64,000 nucleotides of DNA from Marchantia polymorpha subsp. ruderalis (taxonomy: Eukaryota > Streptophyta > Marchantiopsida > Marchantiales > Marchantiaceae), in assembly GCA_037833965.1 (NCBI GenBank), contig AP031352.1:2646501-2710500 (forward strand), given 5' to 3'. Position 1 is the first letter of the stretch. The number at the start of each line of letters is the position of its first letter. The position numbers and the translations under genes are program-made. Under the pieces are notes generated by a model. That model ran no database searches. It was not told the DNA's origin and saw only the letters and a list, made by a program, of their open reading frames with translations. Below, piece after piece: positions 10,176 to 22,772 of the stretch.

Positions 10176-13100
10176 CTCGATCGCCTTGACCTCTTCCACA
10201 ACCCTCGATCCCAATGAATGCTGTCCACTGACCCAGCCCAGCAATCGCTCGTTCAGCTCATGCACCCACCGTGCCCTCTCGTACGTCGGTAAACCACGGC
10301 CCCTGACTAACGTTTGCTGTATGCTTCTATCAGGGTTCAACTGTTCCTCCTCACCCTTCCATTCCCTTCCCCCTCCTTCGCCAAGGTCGCAGCAGCAGCA
10401 GCAGCAGCAGCAGCCACTGCAAATCCCAGCACCGATTTATTGCACGGGGCTAGCCTTTGAGCTCAGGAGTCCAGCAGTGCCGGCCAAGTGTTGGGTCCGG
10501 ACTTCGCCAATCAATTGCTGGAGCACGGGTTTGGTGGAAAAGGCGGCGAGCCAAACGATTATATACACCAATAGATACACCTCGTCCGAAGAGAGGTATG
10601 TGCGTTTGTGCGTAGATGTCATGGTGGCGGAGGGGAGCACCAGTGAGCATGGCATAGCGAGCGTCGGAGTGGCAGCAAGCTCCCTTCCTTCGTGTTCCTC
10701 GCAGCGATCGGAAGATGGTGGCCGGATGACTGGACTCCGGAGCGAAACTCTCGCGAGGAGGTCAGGAACACCGTGTGCACCGTAGCATGGCCTGGGGAGC
10801 TACATGTGGCGCTCGGACCAACAGGTGGCAGGTGCCGAAGCTCCCATGCAGGTCGCCTGGGAAAGGCCGATCGTGTTGCATACAATGGGCACACAGATTG
10901 AGAGAGAGAGGGAGACCAGGTGGCATGCAAAGTGCAGTTCAACGGATTGGAATGGAACAGACTGTGCTCCAAAACATGGACGTCACTGGTTTCGTCTCTG
11001 ATAAGCTCGACAGCACAGCTCGTTCCGCTCCATCAGCAAATCTCTCTTTCTGATAATACTTGTGCTGTGGAATGACGCGGAATGATGATGTGATGGTGAT
11101 GGCGGTGATGGTTTTCCTTGACCTTCTTCGCACTCTGATGATGCAGCAGAGGAGAGGAGAGGAGAGGAGAAAAGAAGGAACTTCTGCCCAAATTCTGCCC
11201 TCACAGGACTTGGAAAGTGTTTTGATTTATCCCACCTGAAGATGCATATAGCGAGTTAGAGCTGCCATTTATGTCAAGGCAGTCGACTGAAGGCGTGGAT
11301 GAGCGAGTAATGTAAATGTAACGGATCCGATGCGGGGAAGAGAAAAGCAGTTGGAAGAGGGCGTGAAGCATGATTTAGGTTGCCGAGCTCGAAGAAAGTC
11401 GGACGCTTTGAAGCCCCTTCGATTGGTACTTCAAGCAACGAGCCCCTGACGTAGGAAGAGAGCTTTCAGACGAATTCGAAAAGGGATGCGTGCATGCCAT
11501 GCTATCCCACAGATGCCTGGCATTCTGCACTGCGCCTCGCTCTGAACATTAGAACCACCATGCGGGTTGTGAAATTCAGTGAATCGCGAGTGCAGTTGCC
11601 GACCTCGTCCTTTCCTTCTGGCTCTGGCGTTTGTTTCTGAGGGACATCTGGTGCGCAGAGAATCACGAAAATCCAACGCGGCCATCATCCTCTTCACTCC
11701 AGCATTCAACATGGGGTTCGAAATCCTCAACTGGCGAAAGGTCATATCAGCCGTGTTGAGAACCTGGAGCTCGGATGAAATCGAGCAAATCTCTGTTCTG
11801 CAAGCTTGGAAACAAGAACCCTCTCCGAGGCTTCGTATCTTCAAGGCATTACCTGCCTACCACCAACATGGTCATCACAAGTTCCTGACTGGACTTTTGG
11901 GTCGCACTACATTGCATAAGGGTCAGTGCAACCTCAGGAGGCTCGTTTCTCTCTCATAATCCACTTCTAGTAGAAAACTAGCTCAGTATATTGCGAGCTC
12001 TAGAGAAGTTGGCAGAGTGGATGCGTATCCAGATGGCGTCGTGTTTCTACTCTTTTATGTTAGCATGGCTTCCCATGTAACAAACCGCCGAGAGGATGAA
12101 ATTGCTTCTGAACACCCTCCTTCACCTCCAGGAAAGAGCGAGCAACTGTCGGCACGATTCCATGACGAACAGCAGAAACCACTGTAAACTCAGTGAGTAT
12201 AATTCTTCATATAGTGAGATGTTGCAGTGAAGAATCTATCTATCTTCAGAGCAGTAGACGCCAACCGATGGAGAGAAGAACTTTAGTACCCATGTGGACA
12301 TACCATAAAATAATCGAACGAAATCGGTCATCCCGTTAATCGCTCTACTCGATCGTGTACACCAGAAGGGTTAGCATCGTTTCCTTCAAACATTCGCTCG
12401 GATTGTGCTGTGCATTTTTTATTTGAGAAGGATGTTTTGACCTCGATGGTATAGGAACTTCTGCTCTGGAGTCCCAGAACCCACTTCGATCGGCCTGACT
12501 TAGAAGTAATCGACTCTGGGCATTGGTACTATCGACCTCGTTGGTCCCTGAGTCCTTCCATATCGAATCAAATTGTTTCAGGCAGTCTCCTTATACCCCT
12601 CCTCTCCTCTCTTATATCAAATGTCTGTATTCACTACTGAGAAAGGCCAACTGGCAATTAAGTCGATTAAATATAAGGAGAAGAGGTGCTGAGGATGCTG
12701 GGTATGCTGCACAAAGGCATAATGTCGTCCTCAAGGAATGTAGGCAGGGTCCCATCTTGCACCGTCACTTATCTGTGTTCGGGCATACGACAAATGGACT
12801 AGAGCCGTCCGAGCGTGCAAGTGTCAACTGTTGACAGATACATTTACGTGGTTTCCAAGGCTACCTTCTCTCACGACGTATTTAACAAATACGCAGACCG
12901 TCCCGGTTCCAGGAGAAGTCATCATTTCTTGATTGCCAGGGGTCAGCAAATAGTGCTCCAAAACCTCCTGCGAATCACATCACATACAATTAACGCTGCG
13001 GCTTAGTTTTAAAAACACATTTAACTTGAGAACTTCAAGATGAATGCACCTTGTGATGACAATAATGTTCTGTATAGGTTAGGTTGAAATTTGTGCATTT

Positions 13101-14087
13101 ACATGTTGTGCATAGTCTGGATAGTATCAAGAATGATGTTTAATATGGCTACAAATTATTATAAATCGTATGGAGTGAAAATTTTCATATATTATGTTGT
13201 ATAAAAATCTTCATTTAAATATATTATTGAAAGGATAAAAAATTATATTGTAAATAATTTTGAAAATATTAATTTACCCGAATATTTAAAGATAACAATA
13301 CCTACATTAAAAATCCAAATAAAATAACACTTACGTATTTATGTTTGTACTACTTTCACTTTATAATAACACTTTCATTTGTATAAAGAATATAATAGTA
13401 CTCTATTACAGTATAACATGGCGCATAAAATATAACTCTCTGTAGATCGAGGCGTTAAATTAGTTTAGTCAACCTTCATTTAGAGTAATTCACTCTAAAC
13501 AGTTCATTCACCTTTCTTAATTACCTCGATACGTTCATATATCAGAATGAGGCGTTCCCCTCTGTTTTCGGGCAAGACTTCCCTCCGTCTCGATATTTTA
13601 CTTCACTGTATCCTCTGTTTAAATATGGTGGATGTGATCTCACACGTGGTTCGTCCTGAATAAGGATGCCGGCGGCTTCAGGTGCGAGATTTCCGGTGCG
13701 TTCGGGTCACCTCGACTTGGGGGTTCGAGGTGACACCTTAACCTTTCCTGCAGAGATCCATGCTGCTTGCTCCTCTGCACCAAATGCATCAATAGATAGC
13801 TCTTGCCACCCGAGTAAGATGCAAGCAAGGGGTGGGACCGCATCCTGGACGTCAGAAATCTCGCCTCTGGCTGCAGGAGGCAACCTCCAGGAAGGAGTAC
13901 AAGTAGCTGATAAACAGCTAAAACCTTCATGGCGATAACGAGGATATCATCATCCTGCACCTGAAGCTAGGCCCGTCTGGGAGGAGCAAGGCTACTACAA
14001 TCGCTCCACTCCACTCCACTCCAGCTGAAGCACGCAGAGGAAAAACATTCAAAAGGATTGACCAAAAACGGTGCTACGATAGTGCTC
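10176..14087. other. Divergent intergenic region between polyprenol reductase and MOT1
   Basis: The two flanking genes point away from each other, so this holds both 5' leaders and promoters. It is CpG-containing near 10.2-10.8 kb, has GAGGA repeats near 11.15 kb, and becomes AT-rich at 13.0-13.5 kb. Long overlapping frames at 11431-11959 on both strands match nothing I know and I could not build a gene from them. Confidence 0.4.
10390..10413. repeat. (CAG)8 microsatellite
   Basis: Eight consecutive CAG units about 220 bp upstream of the polyprenol reductase start codon, probably in its leader or promoter. Confidence 0.93.
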
Positions 14088-15632
14088 ATGACTTCTATAT
14101 TCAAAGCTGTGGTTACCCCTCCCGGATATGGACAAATGACAGGCTATGAGGATGGAAGACCTGAGGTTGGAAGCTATGGATCTGTTGTATCCAGGAGAGA
14201 ATGGGAGCACTCACGCTCACGGGACAAGCATCGATCTTTCTATCAGACCGAATGTGGAGGCGAGGATCATGAACCGGCGTTCTGGTCGAGTTCTAGAATT
14301 TTGGGCAACGTGAGGTTGAAAGGACAATTATGGCAGGAAATCAGCGGAGCTCTAGGAGACGCAGGAGGATTTGTGCCTGCGGTCCTCGCGTTGGCACTCG
14401 TCAACGGACTCGACCTCGGAACAATTTTCGTTTTCACTGGAATATTCAACGTGGTGACAGGTTTCGTCTTTGGAATTCCGATGGCAGTCCAACCCATGAG
14501 TGCCATAGTCGCAGTGGCCATATCTCCAAATCATCTCACCGTACCCCAAATCATGGCTGCGGGTATAAGCACAGGCGTAGTGCTAGCATTGTTGGGAATC
14601 ACAAAATTGATGAATTTCTTCTATCGCCTCATCCCTATACCCGTGCTGCGGGGAGTAATGCTCTATCAGGGCCTGACGGTCGGATTTCAGGCCGTGCAAT
14701 TCATTCTGGAAATACAGGACGTCACGACCATGCAATCTCTAGGTAGAAGACACTGGCTCGGAGTGAACGGACTCCTCCTGCCTATCTTGATGATATTTTT
14801 TCTCTTCGTGGTGTCTGGAGTGGGAACGTCGGCATCAGGAGAGGAGGCCGCACAAGGAATTGGGAGCGGGACGAATTTAGAAATCGAGGACCCGCTGAAT
14901 GGACAACCCAGCACCAGAGGCAAAGCAGCAAATGAAGAGAACTCCAGAAACACAGTCATGAACGTTCCCACTGCTCTGATCATCCTCCTCATTGCGCTCT
15001 CCCTGGCCATAGCTCGCGACCCCCAACTTTTGCACAATCTGCAGCTGGGGCCATCACCATTCACTCTCATCAAAATCTCTCGCGCGGACTGGCAGATTGG
15101 ATTTCTCCAAGCCGCCGTACATCAAATCCCTGTCTCGATTCTGACCTCCGCCTTCTCCCTGAGCAAGCTCTCCAGTGACCTGTTCCCAGCCGCGCAGGCA
15201 ACCACTCCGAACGCCGTGAGCATCAGTATGGGGGCCATGAATGTGCTAGGCTGCAGTTTTGGCGCCGTGCCGGTCTGTCATGGAGTGAGTGGGCTCGCAG
15301 GGCAGTATCGATTCGGGGCCAGGTCTGGACTGTCGACGGTCATTCTGGGAACGGCGACGCTCGCGCTGGGGCTCCTTCTCGGCAGCTCTTTCAAGGAAAT
15401 ACTGACCCAATTTCCAGTATCTCTGTTGGGAGTACTGCTCCTCGCATCGGGACTAGAGTTGGCCGTAGTATGCCGAGATCAGACCTCGCACCGCGACGCT
15501 TTGGTGATGGTGGCGGTCGCGGTGGTCTCGATCGGAACCTCCGGGGCCTTCAAAGCACTCGTCGGTTTCGTCTCGGGCCTCGTTCTCTACCTCATTCTCA
15601 TGCTCCACGATTGGGTGGCACACAGAACCTGA
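14088..15632 (+). CDS. Molybdate transporter, MOT1 family, intronless
   Basis: A 514-residue polytopic membrane protein in one exon. After a polar N-terminus of about 70 residues comes the MOT1 core: GQLWQEISGALGDAGGF, then AVQPMSAIVAVAISP (from about residue 133). A second signature, VPVCHGVSGLAGQYRFGAR, lies at about residues 393-411. These are the two conserved MOT1 motifs of the sulfate-transporter-like superfamily. There is no STAS domain, as expected for MOT1 and unlike SULTR sulfate carriers. About ten hydrophobic segments are visible. A hydrophilic loop (about residues 248-295) separates the two halves. It should import molybdate for molybdenum cofactor enzymes; whether at plasma membrane, tonoplast or mitochondria cannot be read from sequence. 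The first ATG in the open frame was taken; the methionine sixteen codons later is an alternative. Confidence 0.93.
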   Translation: MTSIFKAVVTPPGYGQMTGYEDGRPEVGSYGSVVSRREWEHSRSRDKHRSFYQTECGGEDHEPAFWSSSRILGNVRLKGQLWQEISGALGDAGGFVPAVLALALVNGLDLGTIFVFTGIFNVVTGFVFGIPMAVQPMSAIVAVAISPNHLTVPQIMAAGISTGVVLALLGITKLMNFFYRLIPIPVLRGVMLYQGLTVGFQAVQFILEIQDVTTMQSLGRRHWLGVNGLLLPILMIFFLFVVSGVGTSASGEEAAQGIGSGTNLEIEDPLNGQPSTRGKAANEENSRNTVMNVPTALIILLIALSLAIARDPQLLHNLQLGPSPFTLIKISRADWQIGFLQAAVHQIPVSILTSAFSLSKLSSDLFPAAQATTPNAVSISMGAMNVLGCSFGAVPVCHGVSGLAGQYRFGARSGLSTVILGTATLALGLLLGSSFKEILTQFPVSLLGVLLLASGLELAVVCRDQTSHRDALVMVAVAVVSIGTSGAFKALVGFVSGLVLYLILMLHDWVAHRT

Positions 15633-16421
15633 GCGTGCATCTTTCCTTATTTTGTCGCCCTCCTGCTCGCTCCATCGCTGCGAAGGGATTGTACATTGGA
15701 GCTTCTCTCGTCTCGTTCGCAGCGAGGCAGGCAAGGCAGAGGAAGTCAATTATGATATTTCAAGAACGGAATTGGATGCCGATGACGTTTTTTGCCGACG
15801 AGCTGGAGGACGACGAGGGCTCGTGCGTGCTTCGGTGGAGAAGACGGTGAAGGTCGTAGAAATTACTCAACGGACATACTCTGGACAGATAGACGAAAGC
15901 CCTAAACGTCGAGAGAGAGAGATATGTCTCCATGGGCTCCGCGAGAAGAGGCACGCTGCTGCGCAATTCGCACAATGTAAGCGCCGACCGCAAACGTCAT
16001 GTTGCCAAATTTTGGTCACATTTTCCCAAGTTGACTCCCGCCATGAAATCACATCATGAGGATCGACTGATTCCCGCACCATGGACTCACTTTCCAACGA
16101 GGAGTATAGAATTGGTGGCCGTAATGACCAATTGGACAATCCCCACCAATTTTTTGTGTCCCTCAATGATCAATAAAAACCACCCAGTTAGAAAAAGTCT
16201 TCAAATTTGTTTATGTATTTGTTTAAGAATGCTCAATATGCAAACATGTCTACTATCTTCCTACGATAGGTTGTTAAATTTCGTAAAGATGTATACGGTG
16301 ACAACTATTGTAGAAAAAAAAATTTGAAGATTATAAGATATATGGTTATAACGATTTTAGCAAAAGTTGTAATTGGTCAAAGACCACAAATCGGTATAAT
16401 AAACTAATTCGGCATAAGTAA
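15633..16421. other. 3' flank of MOT1, no gene
   Basis: Probable 3' UTR and downstream sequence of the transporter gene; it becomes AT-rich from about 16.15 kb. No protein family is recognised. Confidence 0.45.
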
Positions 16422-16466
16422 TACCGAAAAATATAACCTATAAGTTATAGGCTATATTTTTCGGTA
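16422..16466. repeat. 45-bp near-perfect palindrome at the hAT left end
   Basis: Two 22-base arms flank a single central base at 16444 and differ at only one position. The arm begins TACCGAAAAATATA. It sits directly against the left terminal inverted repeat of the transposon, so it is either part of the element's end or a preferred insertion site. Confidence 0.93.
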
Positions 16467-18941
16467 ATGGTGGGTAATAGTGGCATTCGGGCAAAAAATG
16501 CCACTATTAGCGCTCGTCAATGTGCCACTATTAAAAGGGTACTTGGCGCAACTCTATGAAACGCGGAGAGTTTCGTGCCGTCCGCGTAACATTTTTACCT
16601 CGATTGATTGTCTTCGGTGTTGAACATGTAGGCAAAGATGACTCAGCGTGACAGATGTTGATCCCAAGACGAAATTGGTCCGCAGTGTTGTTTGTTGATT
16701 TTGTGAGATCTTTGGAAGATAATAACAACCAGTACCGGAGTGAAAGGTCACAAAAAATGCATAGTATTTCACAGCGCCATTTAGGCCTGATCGCTATTGG
16801 AAGCATAACGAGACGCAACACCCATGCAAATGACAGCATTATCAAGCTGCAGATGACAAGGGCAGCTTTTTTGACGGGTCAGTACCAATCAAGAACACTC
16901 TCCTCAGCAACTTCCGGAAGGAAAGTGCACCGGGTTTGTTTCAAATTGACTCGGAGATTGTCGACACGATCATTGGCTGCATGTATTTTGATGTTGACGA
17001 TGAATCGGATTCGGATGAAGAAGCCGAGGAAGTGGAGACTGCTGTTTGCAGAGATGGTCGCCGCCGTCCAGACCTAACGTCTTTAGAAATCAAGAAGCGG
17101 GCTCTAAGTATCTTCGTTCTGGTCCAGGATTTTTCTCCAAAGAGGAATGCATATGCTTCCGTATCTGCATACGAGGTAGCAATCAAGAATAGTTATTTGT
17201 TTGATATGGTCATCAAGTTCACTTCGCTTGGTTCTACATTTCGTCTCACCTCTCGCCTTGCTCAATGGAGGAAAGAGCTCACTGGAATGGCTTGTTATTC
17301 TGGTTGCAACCGTCGCAAGGTCTCATCGTTTCTTCGAGTGATGTGCGCATCGAAACTGTAGATGCTTTCTAACATTCTTTCCAATTGCTGGGCCTTCTTG
17401 CTGGCAATGGATGGAGCTACACATCAAAGTACATCATATCTGGACATTCGGGTTTGCTTCTGGACGGGCGACAACATCCACAATTTTCACTTGTTGGCTC
17501 TGCCAATGAACGAGCGTCACCCGGGGAAATCGATGTTCGATATGGTTGTGAAGGTTTTGGATGTTATTCATCCAGGATGGAGAGACTACTTAATCGGTGT
17601 TGCGACTGATGGAGCGAGGAACATGACGGGGCGTCACGTCGTTCTGCTTACATTCTTGGATGATGCCACTGGGCCCAATTTCATCAGGGTTTGATGTGGT
17701 GCCCACTAGCTTGACCTTATCATGGCCGACGTTTATGACAACTTGCTCAAAGAAGAATTCTACTATCATCTCGTTAGCCTTATTGGCTACCTGCGTCGCC
17801 AGCAGAATCTAATTGCTGATATGAAAACCATGTGCCCTAAGGTAGCTATTACATGTTGGCTTTTCATGATCAAGGTCATGAGCTGGTTCAAGAAGCACAG
17901 AATCGCTCTTCTTGCGTACTTGGACGAGAAGCTCCCGCCATGCCGGCCATCCGCAGCCTGGTGGGTGCTTATGATGGTAGTCCATTCTTTTGCACAAGAA
18001 GCGTCACTGGTGTTCATGCGCCTTTAGGTTATGACGACCTTGGTGTCCCAGCAAGTAGCCGAGCTATCTAACTTATCGTAGACGTTCTGCCGGCTGGTGG
18101 GAGCCAAAGGTCCACTCCTTCAGTGCGAGCTTTAGGCTATGACAGAGGCATCAGCTGGTTCTGGTGGTCTCATCTCAACTAGGGAATTTGCGGCTCCACT
18201 CTCTAGCGTTGAGCAGTTTGTTCGAGGTCTTGGAACGTTCGTGTCTTTGAAACTCGACGAGATCACTTCTAAGAATGGTGCGCGGCATCACGTTCTCGGA
18301 CTGGTTGGTTCTGCATTACTTTCTGCTGCTTTGCAGCTTACATCGATCACTGCTGAGCAAAATTGTGTTAAGGAGCAAGCTGTGGCCAATGATCAGCTGC
18401 CACCGGTAATGCCACACGAGCTTGTTAAGTATGGGCAGTCTCAGTTTTGTGTCACCGTTCGCAAGCACGTTCTACAATTGCATGCAACCAAGTTTAAACC
18501 GCAGCAGATTGAAACCATCGAAGAACACTGAGAGTTAATTAGATGCTATCATGCGTAGAACAACTTGCGATTAATCATCGATGCCTGCAATCACAGAACT
18601 TTGTTTATGGATGGTTTGGGTCTTCTTGGATCCCGGTTTTTGGCTCTATTTGAATTTGCTGGAGGCTTGGCTTCGGTTTTTCCAGGCACTTCAACAGTGG
18701 AAGCAGATTTCTCTAGACTGAAACGCGAGAAAGATATTTTCAGCCAGAGCCTCTCTGATTTTGGGCTAGAATGTGTCCTTCATGCCCAGCAGCACAAATG
18801 GCTGCTCCAACTCACGACTGCCAAGAATTAACAGTTTGTCCGCTACACTCTAGTGCCACTATTAAAAATCTGGACATGCCATTATTAGCGTAATATTGGT
18901 AATAGTTGCAAATGCCACTATTACTCATCCCTCCCTATAAC
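16444..18941 (+). mobile_element. Degenerate hAT-like DNA transposon with terminal inverted repeats
   Basis: Inner terminal repeats face each other: GTAATAGTGGCATT at 16474-16487 and its reverse complement at 18911-18924. Extra subterminal copies of TGCCACTATTA lie inside both ends. If GTTATAGG (16444-16451) and its complement (18934-18941) are the outer ends, the element is about 2.5 kb. A 7-bp direct repeat, CCTATAA, occurs at 16437-16443 and 18934-18940. It could be a worn target duplication (hAT makes 8 bp), but it overlaps the right-end repeat, so the exact boundary is ambiguous. The interior is a broken transposase. Confidence 0.75.
16936..18831 (+). pseudogene. hAT-family transposase pseudogene
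   Basis: The reading frame is recognisable but interrupted. It contains a WAFLLAMDGATHQSTSYLDIR segment, ATDGARNMTGRH, and WCGAHQLDL-type sequence where both the Trp and the Gln codons are stops (17692-17709). The C-terminus, FPGTSTVEADFSRLKREKD followed by LSDFGLECVLHAQQ, resembles the hATC dimerisation region. In-frame stops occur at 17359 (TAG) and in the CGAH segment, and at least one frame change lies between 17.9 and 18.1 kb. The changes TGG to TGA and CAG to TAG are transitions. No intact BED zinc finger was found at the N-terminus. It cannot make active transposase. Confidence 0.8.
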
Positions 18942-21205
18942 TGTTGCATGTTCTAGAAGCCAGAGATGAAATGGATATCCAGATTATACTTGTTCTAATT
19001 ACTACAAGGAAATTATACATAGTTTAACAAATATTAAAAAATTAAGAAAAAAAATTTACAAAATAAAATGAATTAAGTATAATTTTTTTATTATTTACAT
19101 GACTTTGCTTACTGTCATGAAGTAACAGAAACAAAAATGAGATAAAAAATGCATTTATCTTGTTTTTTACTTTTTTATTCCAATTTTGATGGATGTATGA
19201 TATAATATTTATAGATGAAAAATTGAACAGATTTGTAATTTTCAAATAACATATACAATCTTTATACATAGAGTGTTTATTGACAACAATGCATAATCTT
19301 TGTCTCTGCCTTGAAAGAATTTTATCCTAGTTTTAACTAAACAGAGATAGTTAAAAAAATTATTTCTTTTAAAATCTTTGCTCTCTATACATAAGATAAA
19401 ACTTTGAAGCCAACAAGATATTTTTTGGTCAGAATTCTCATTAGCTTTCAAGTTTACTCCTATGATGTATGTATTATACATTTGGTCCAAAATTTTATAT
19501 TTTTTAAATTTGAAACTCAAATCATTTCTTGGATATTATTTTTATTTCAAATTACTTATGATGAATTATCAAGGTTGATGGATGAGGTGTTGTTAGTGTA
19601 TTGATGAATTATTTTGATTACGGTACATATTTTTTTAATGGTGACACATAAAAAAATACATAATGCATTTTCACATATGACAAAGAATCATATTTGTAAA
19701 ATATTTCATCCATATATTTCAATATCACAAAATTACAAATCTAAGTAATTTTAAACTTTGATACTACCACAAATAAAAAAATATTTTTTTATTCTTTGTG
19801 AAAAGTAAATTCTTATTTTGAACATTTGGATGTATTATTTTATCTATTTCAAACAATCAACAACTTCTTGTCTTGATGTAGTTCTTTGTGAATATGAATC
19901 ACAACATAGTTCATTGTTGTTATTTTCATTAAACACTTCTTCTCTCATTTATTAAATTTCATCAACTTGATAAAATTAAAAGATGAATTCGGAATATGAG
20001 ATAAAGTGGAAATATCTTGTGATAACATTGATAAAATTATCACATGTAAATTTCAAAAAGTCAAAAAAAAATTCACTTATGTTACTCAGGTGAATGCACT
20101 TAAGATATATTCTATAAATTTCTTTATCTTATTTTGTTTGATGATCTTTCTGAGAATAATAAATCATTGATATTTGTTAGGTTTTAAAGAGATTAAACAT
20201 GGTTATCCAAAATAAACTAGTGAAATTCTATCTTTGATTGAAACTTTGTGTATGATTAACAAAAATTGCATCTAGATATCGAGCAAGTTGTGAAACTGTG
20301 AATATTTGTACACTCATTCTGATATAAAGTATTGTATGAATTAAAATTTTATTACTAAAATTTATAATAGATTCATTGTGACATGTTTTCATCTTTATTT
20401 GAGAATAATAAAAGGTTGTAATAAAAGAGCAAAATTGAAACCTCTTTGTTCCTCCACTCTTTATAAGTATAAGGTGCCATTGGAAGATACATTGATACTA
20501 CTTTCTGTTTGAGCTTATGCTTTACTCATGCTTTGAATTGAATATTCAAGTACTGCCATTTATGGTATTTTTGTCTGAGCTTATGCTGTACTGATGCTTG
20601 AAATTAAAAATTGGCAATTTTCATCAAAACAAGTTTTTGAGATTGTCAAAAGAAATTGATTTCCCTTGACAGATATGACGGTATAATAATTGGATATGTG
20701 AAGGAACTGATTACAAAAATAAGCACTAGACATTGCATTTGAGCAGGCATACAATCCTTTTCTTTTTATAAAAGAAGAGATATATTTTAGTGAAGTACCA
20801 AAGCTAAAAAATGCATACCAAGAACCTCATCATGGACACAACATGCGGAAAGACTTTAGTACGGACAATGCATGAAAAGTGAACACAAGATTTAATGAAC
20901 ATCTTCATATTCATCAGATCTGAAAAGCCAGCATCATCCATGAAAGTGTAGAGTATTGCAGTAACCCCAACAATCAAAATAAACAGCTGATTTGATGGAC
21001 AAGGATACATCTCCTGCAAAATCCATGCATAGTTTCAAGGATGTCCAGGCTGAGATGATTTTCCTTTGTGCAACATGTCAAAAATTTCAAGAAAAAAGTA
21101 CTTCATCCTGCATCCACGTTCTCCATTATTGCATGGTTCGAGACGATTCGCAGATAGTAGCCGATGGGATTTGGCGTACAAAGTTTCCACATTCTTCGAA
21201 ATTTC
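18942..21205. other. AT-rich non-coding block
   Basis: Long runs of A/T with no coding potential to about 20.8 kb. A weak minus-strand hydrophobic frame at 20804-21019 matches no family. The base composition contrasts sharply with the genes on either side. Confidence 0.5.
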
Positions 21206-21240
21206 AACTGAACGTGTGATGTCACATCACACGTTCAGTT
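21206..21240. repeat. Perfect 35-bp palindrome
   Basis: Arms AACTGAACGTGTGATGT and the exact reverse complement are separated by one base. It would form a 17-bp hairpin with almost no loop, or a cruciform. Confidence 0.97.
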
Positions 21241-21241
21241 C

Positions 21242-21264
21242 ATGACACATCACTGATGTGTCAT
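21242..21264. repeat. Perfect 23-bp palindrome next to the first
   Basis: Arms ATGACACATCA and the exact reverse complement are separated by one base. It begins one base after the 35-bp palindrome. Both share TGACATCA/TGACACATCA-like content, suggesting related origin. Confidence 0.96.
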
Positions 21265-22772
21265 AGAGATCATGTAGCGTAACGCGATAATAATAGAAAC
21301 TTTTTAAAACTAAGAAATAATCCAACCTGTACCTCTGGACTTCTCAGGTTTTACCACGACTTAGTCAAATGCATACTTTCCAGAAATCAGTGCAGATGTT
21401 TTTGAAGTTTGACGTGTCTAAGCTAATTGTGCGCACGTGGAAAGCACGGTAATAACTTTTTTCTATAACTGCAATCGACAGTTCCTACCAAGTTGAATGA
21501 ATAACTTGAGGTAAAGAAAACTTACGATATGAGGCATGATTGTTCGACGTGTTATAGATGAGACGCCACGTTGAATCTACAAAGAAAAACTAAGAAGGCA
21601 TGTGACTGCTCAAGAACAAATCTATAACATGGCTTCTCCGACGATCATAACGCCTTGCGATCAGCATACTAAATTTAGCAAAACATACGACGGCGGGATT
21701 ATTGAGTGATTTAGGACTAAAACCTCTCTCAGATGAATATTAAAATGCTGAAATTGGATCAATACATGAAGTACTATGATATATCAGTGGGTAGTCGAAC
21801 AAACGGTTAGGTGTCAATTATAATTCTCCAGACTGACTTTTGTATCAACGGCAGTTTCCAGGTTCACTCTCGGTCTTCAGCTTTATATGCACATGAGTCC
21901 CAAAATCCGCTATAAATCTTCACCACCAGCTCCTTGCTGGCGGAATCCAAATTGTAGAAAAGATGTGATGCAGTTGAAACTGAAGACGTGTGCCGTGTAG
22001 TTTCAACAGGCTTCCAGGAATTATTTACCAAGTAACTTGCAAGTTTCCTTCCTGTAAAGCATCTAAGACAGTGTGCGCTTGATTGAACAGAAGGAGGAAT
22101 CGACCAATTTTTTCCGTTCCAAAGTTGTAAGATTAGGTCTCACACTCTTCAAAGAGCAAACTTGATTTTAATGATTGGTTATCAAGTACATTTGCAACGG
22201 GAATCAATCGGACTTCATATCTCGACTTTCCAAAGTTACGTGAAAGTGGAAACCCTCGAGATATTAATCCAGTTCTCGAAATCATGACTGACGTCTTTAA
22301 TTGACAATGACACAACAATTTCAATATACTCTTCCTTCTCTACAAAAGTTGTACATGGATACAAGGTCGGGTTAGAATAAGGTTGAGTCGTTCAGATCAA
22401 GCAGATGCACAATAAGCACCTGATACCAAAGAGTTGACATTCCAAATAGCCCTCTGAAATAGATGCTCATATGCATCCAAAGATAACTTCCTTCTGCAAA
22501 ACTATGCTCTACACAGACAGCTGTTCAACATATACTCACACTACAGAATATGATTGCAGAGTCCTCACAACCACAAAAGAATGTGCTCCATGTAGCCTAT
22601 TTCAGAGGCTACCTTGGGACAGTTGAACTTTCCTAAGCTCATCTACAACCTACATCATACTCTGGCCAATTTTCTCTAATCACAAGGTAGGTGAAGTCGG
22701 ACCCTACTCACCGCGTATCATTTCTCTCCTTTTTATGAACCAAAAAATTGAAAGCAACATTTGCATCTTATG
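21265..22772. other. Downstream flank of the AP-1 gamma gene
   Basis: No recognisable coding sequence. The part next to 22772 should contain the 3' UTR of the minus-strand gamma-adaptin gene. Confidence 0.4.

Noticed and set aside
11431..11959. Overlapping frames of about 130 codons on both strands
   Set aside because: Neither shows a domain, signal or plausible splice partners.
14267..15850. Frames in other registers within and after MOT1
   Set aside because: They are shadows of the transporter gene.
20804..21019. Hydrophobic minus-strand frame of 71 codons
   Set aside because: It is isolated in AT-rich spacer, has no recognised domain, and any exon partner would be speculative.
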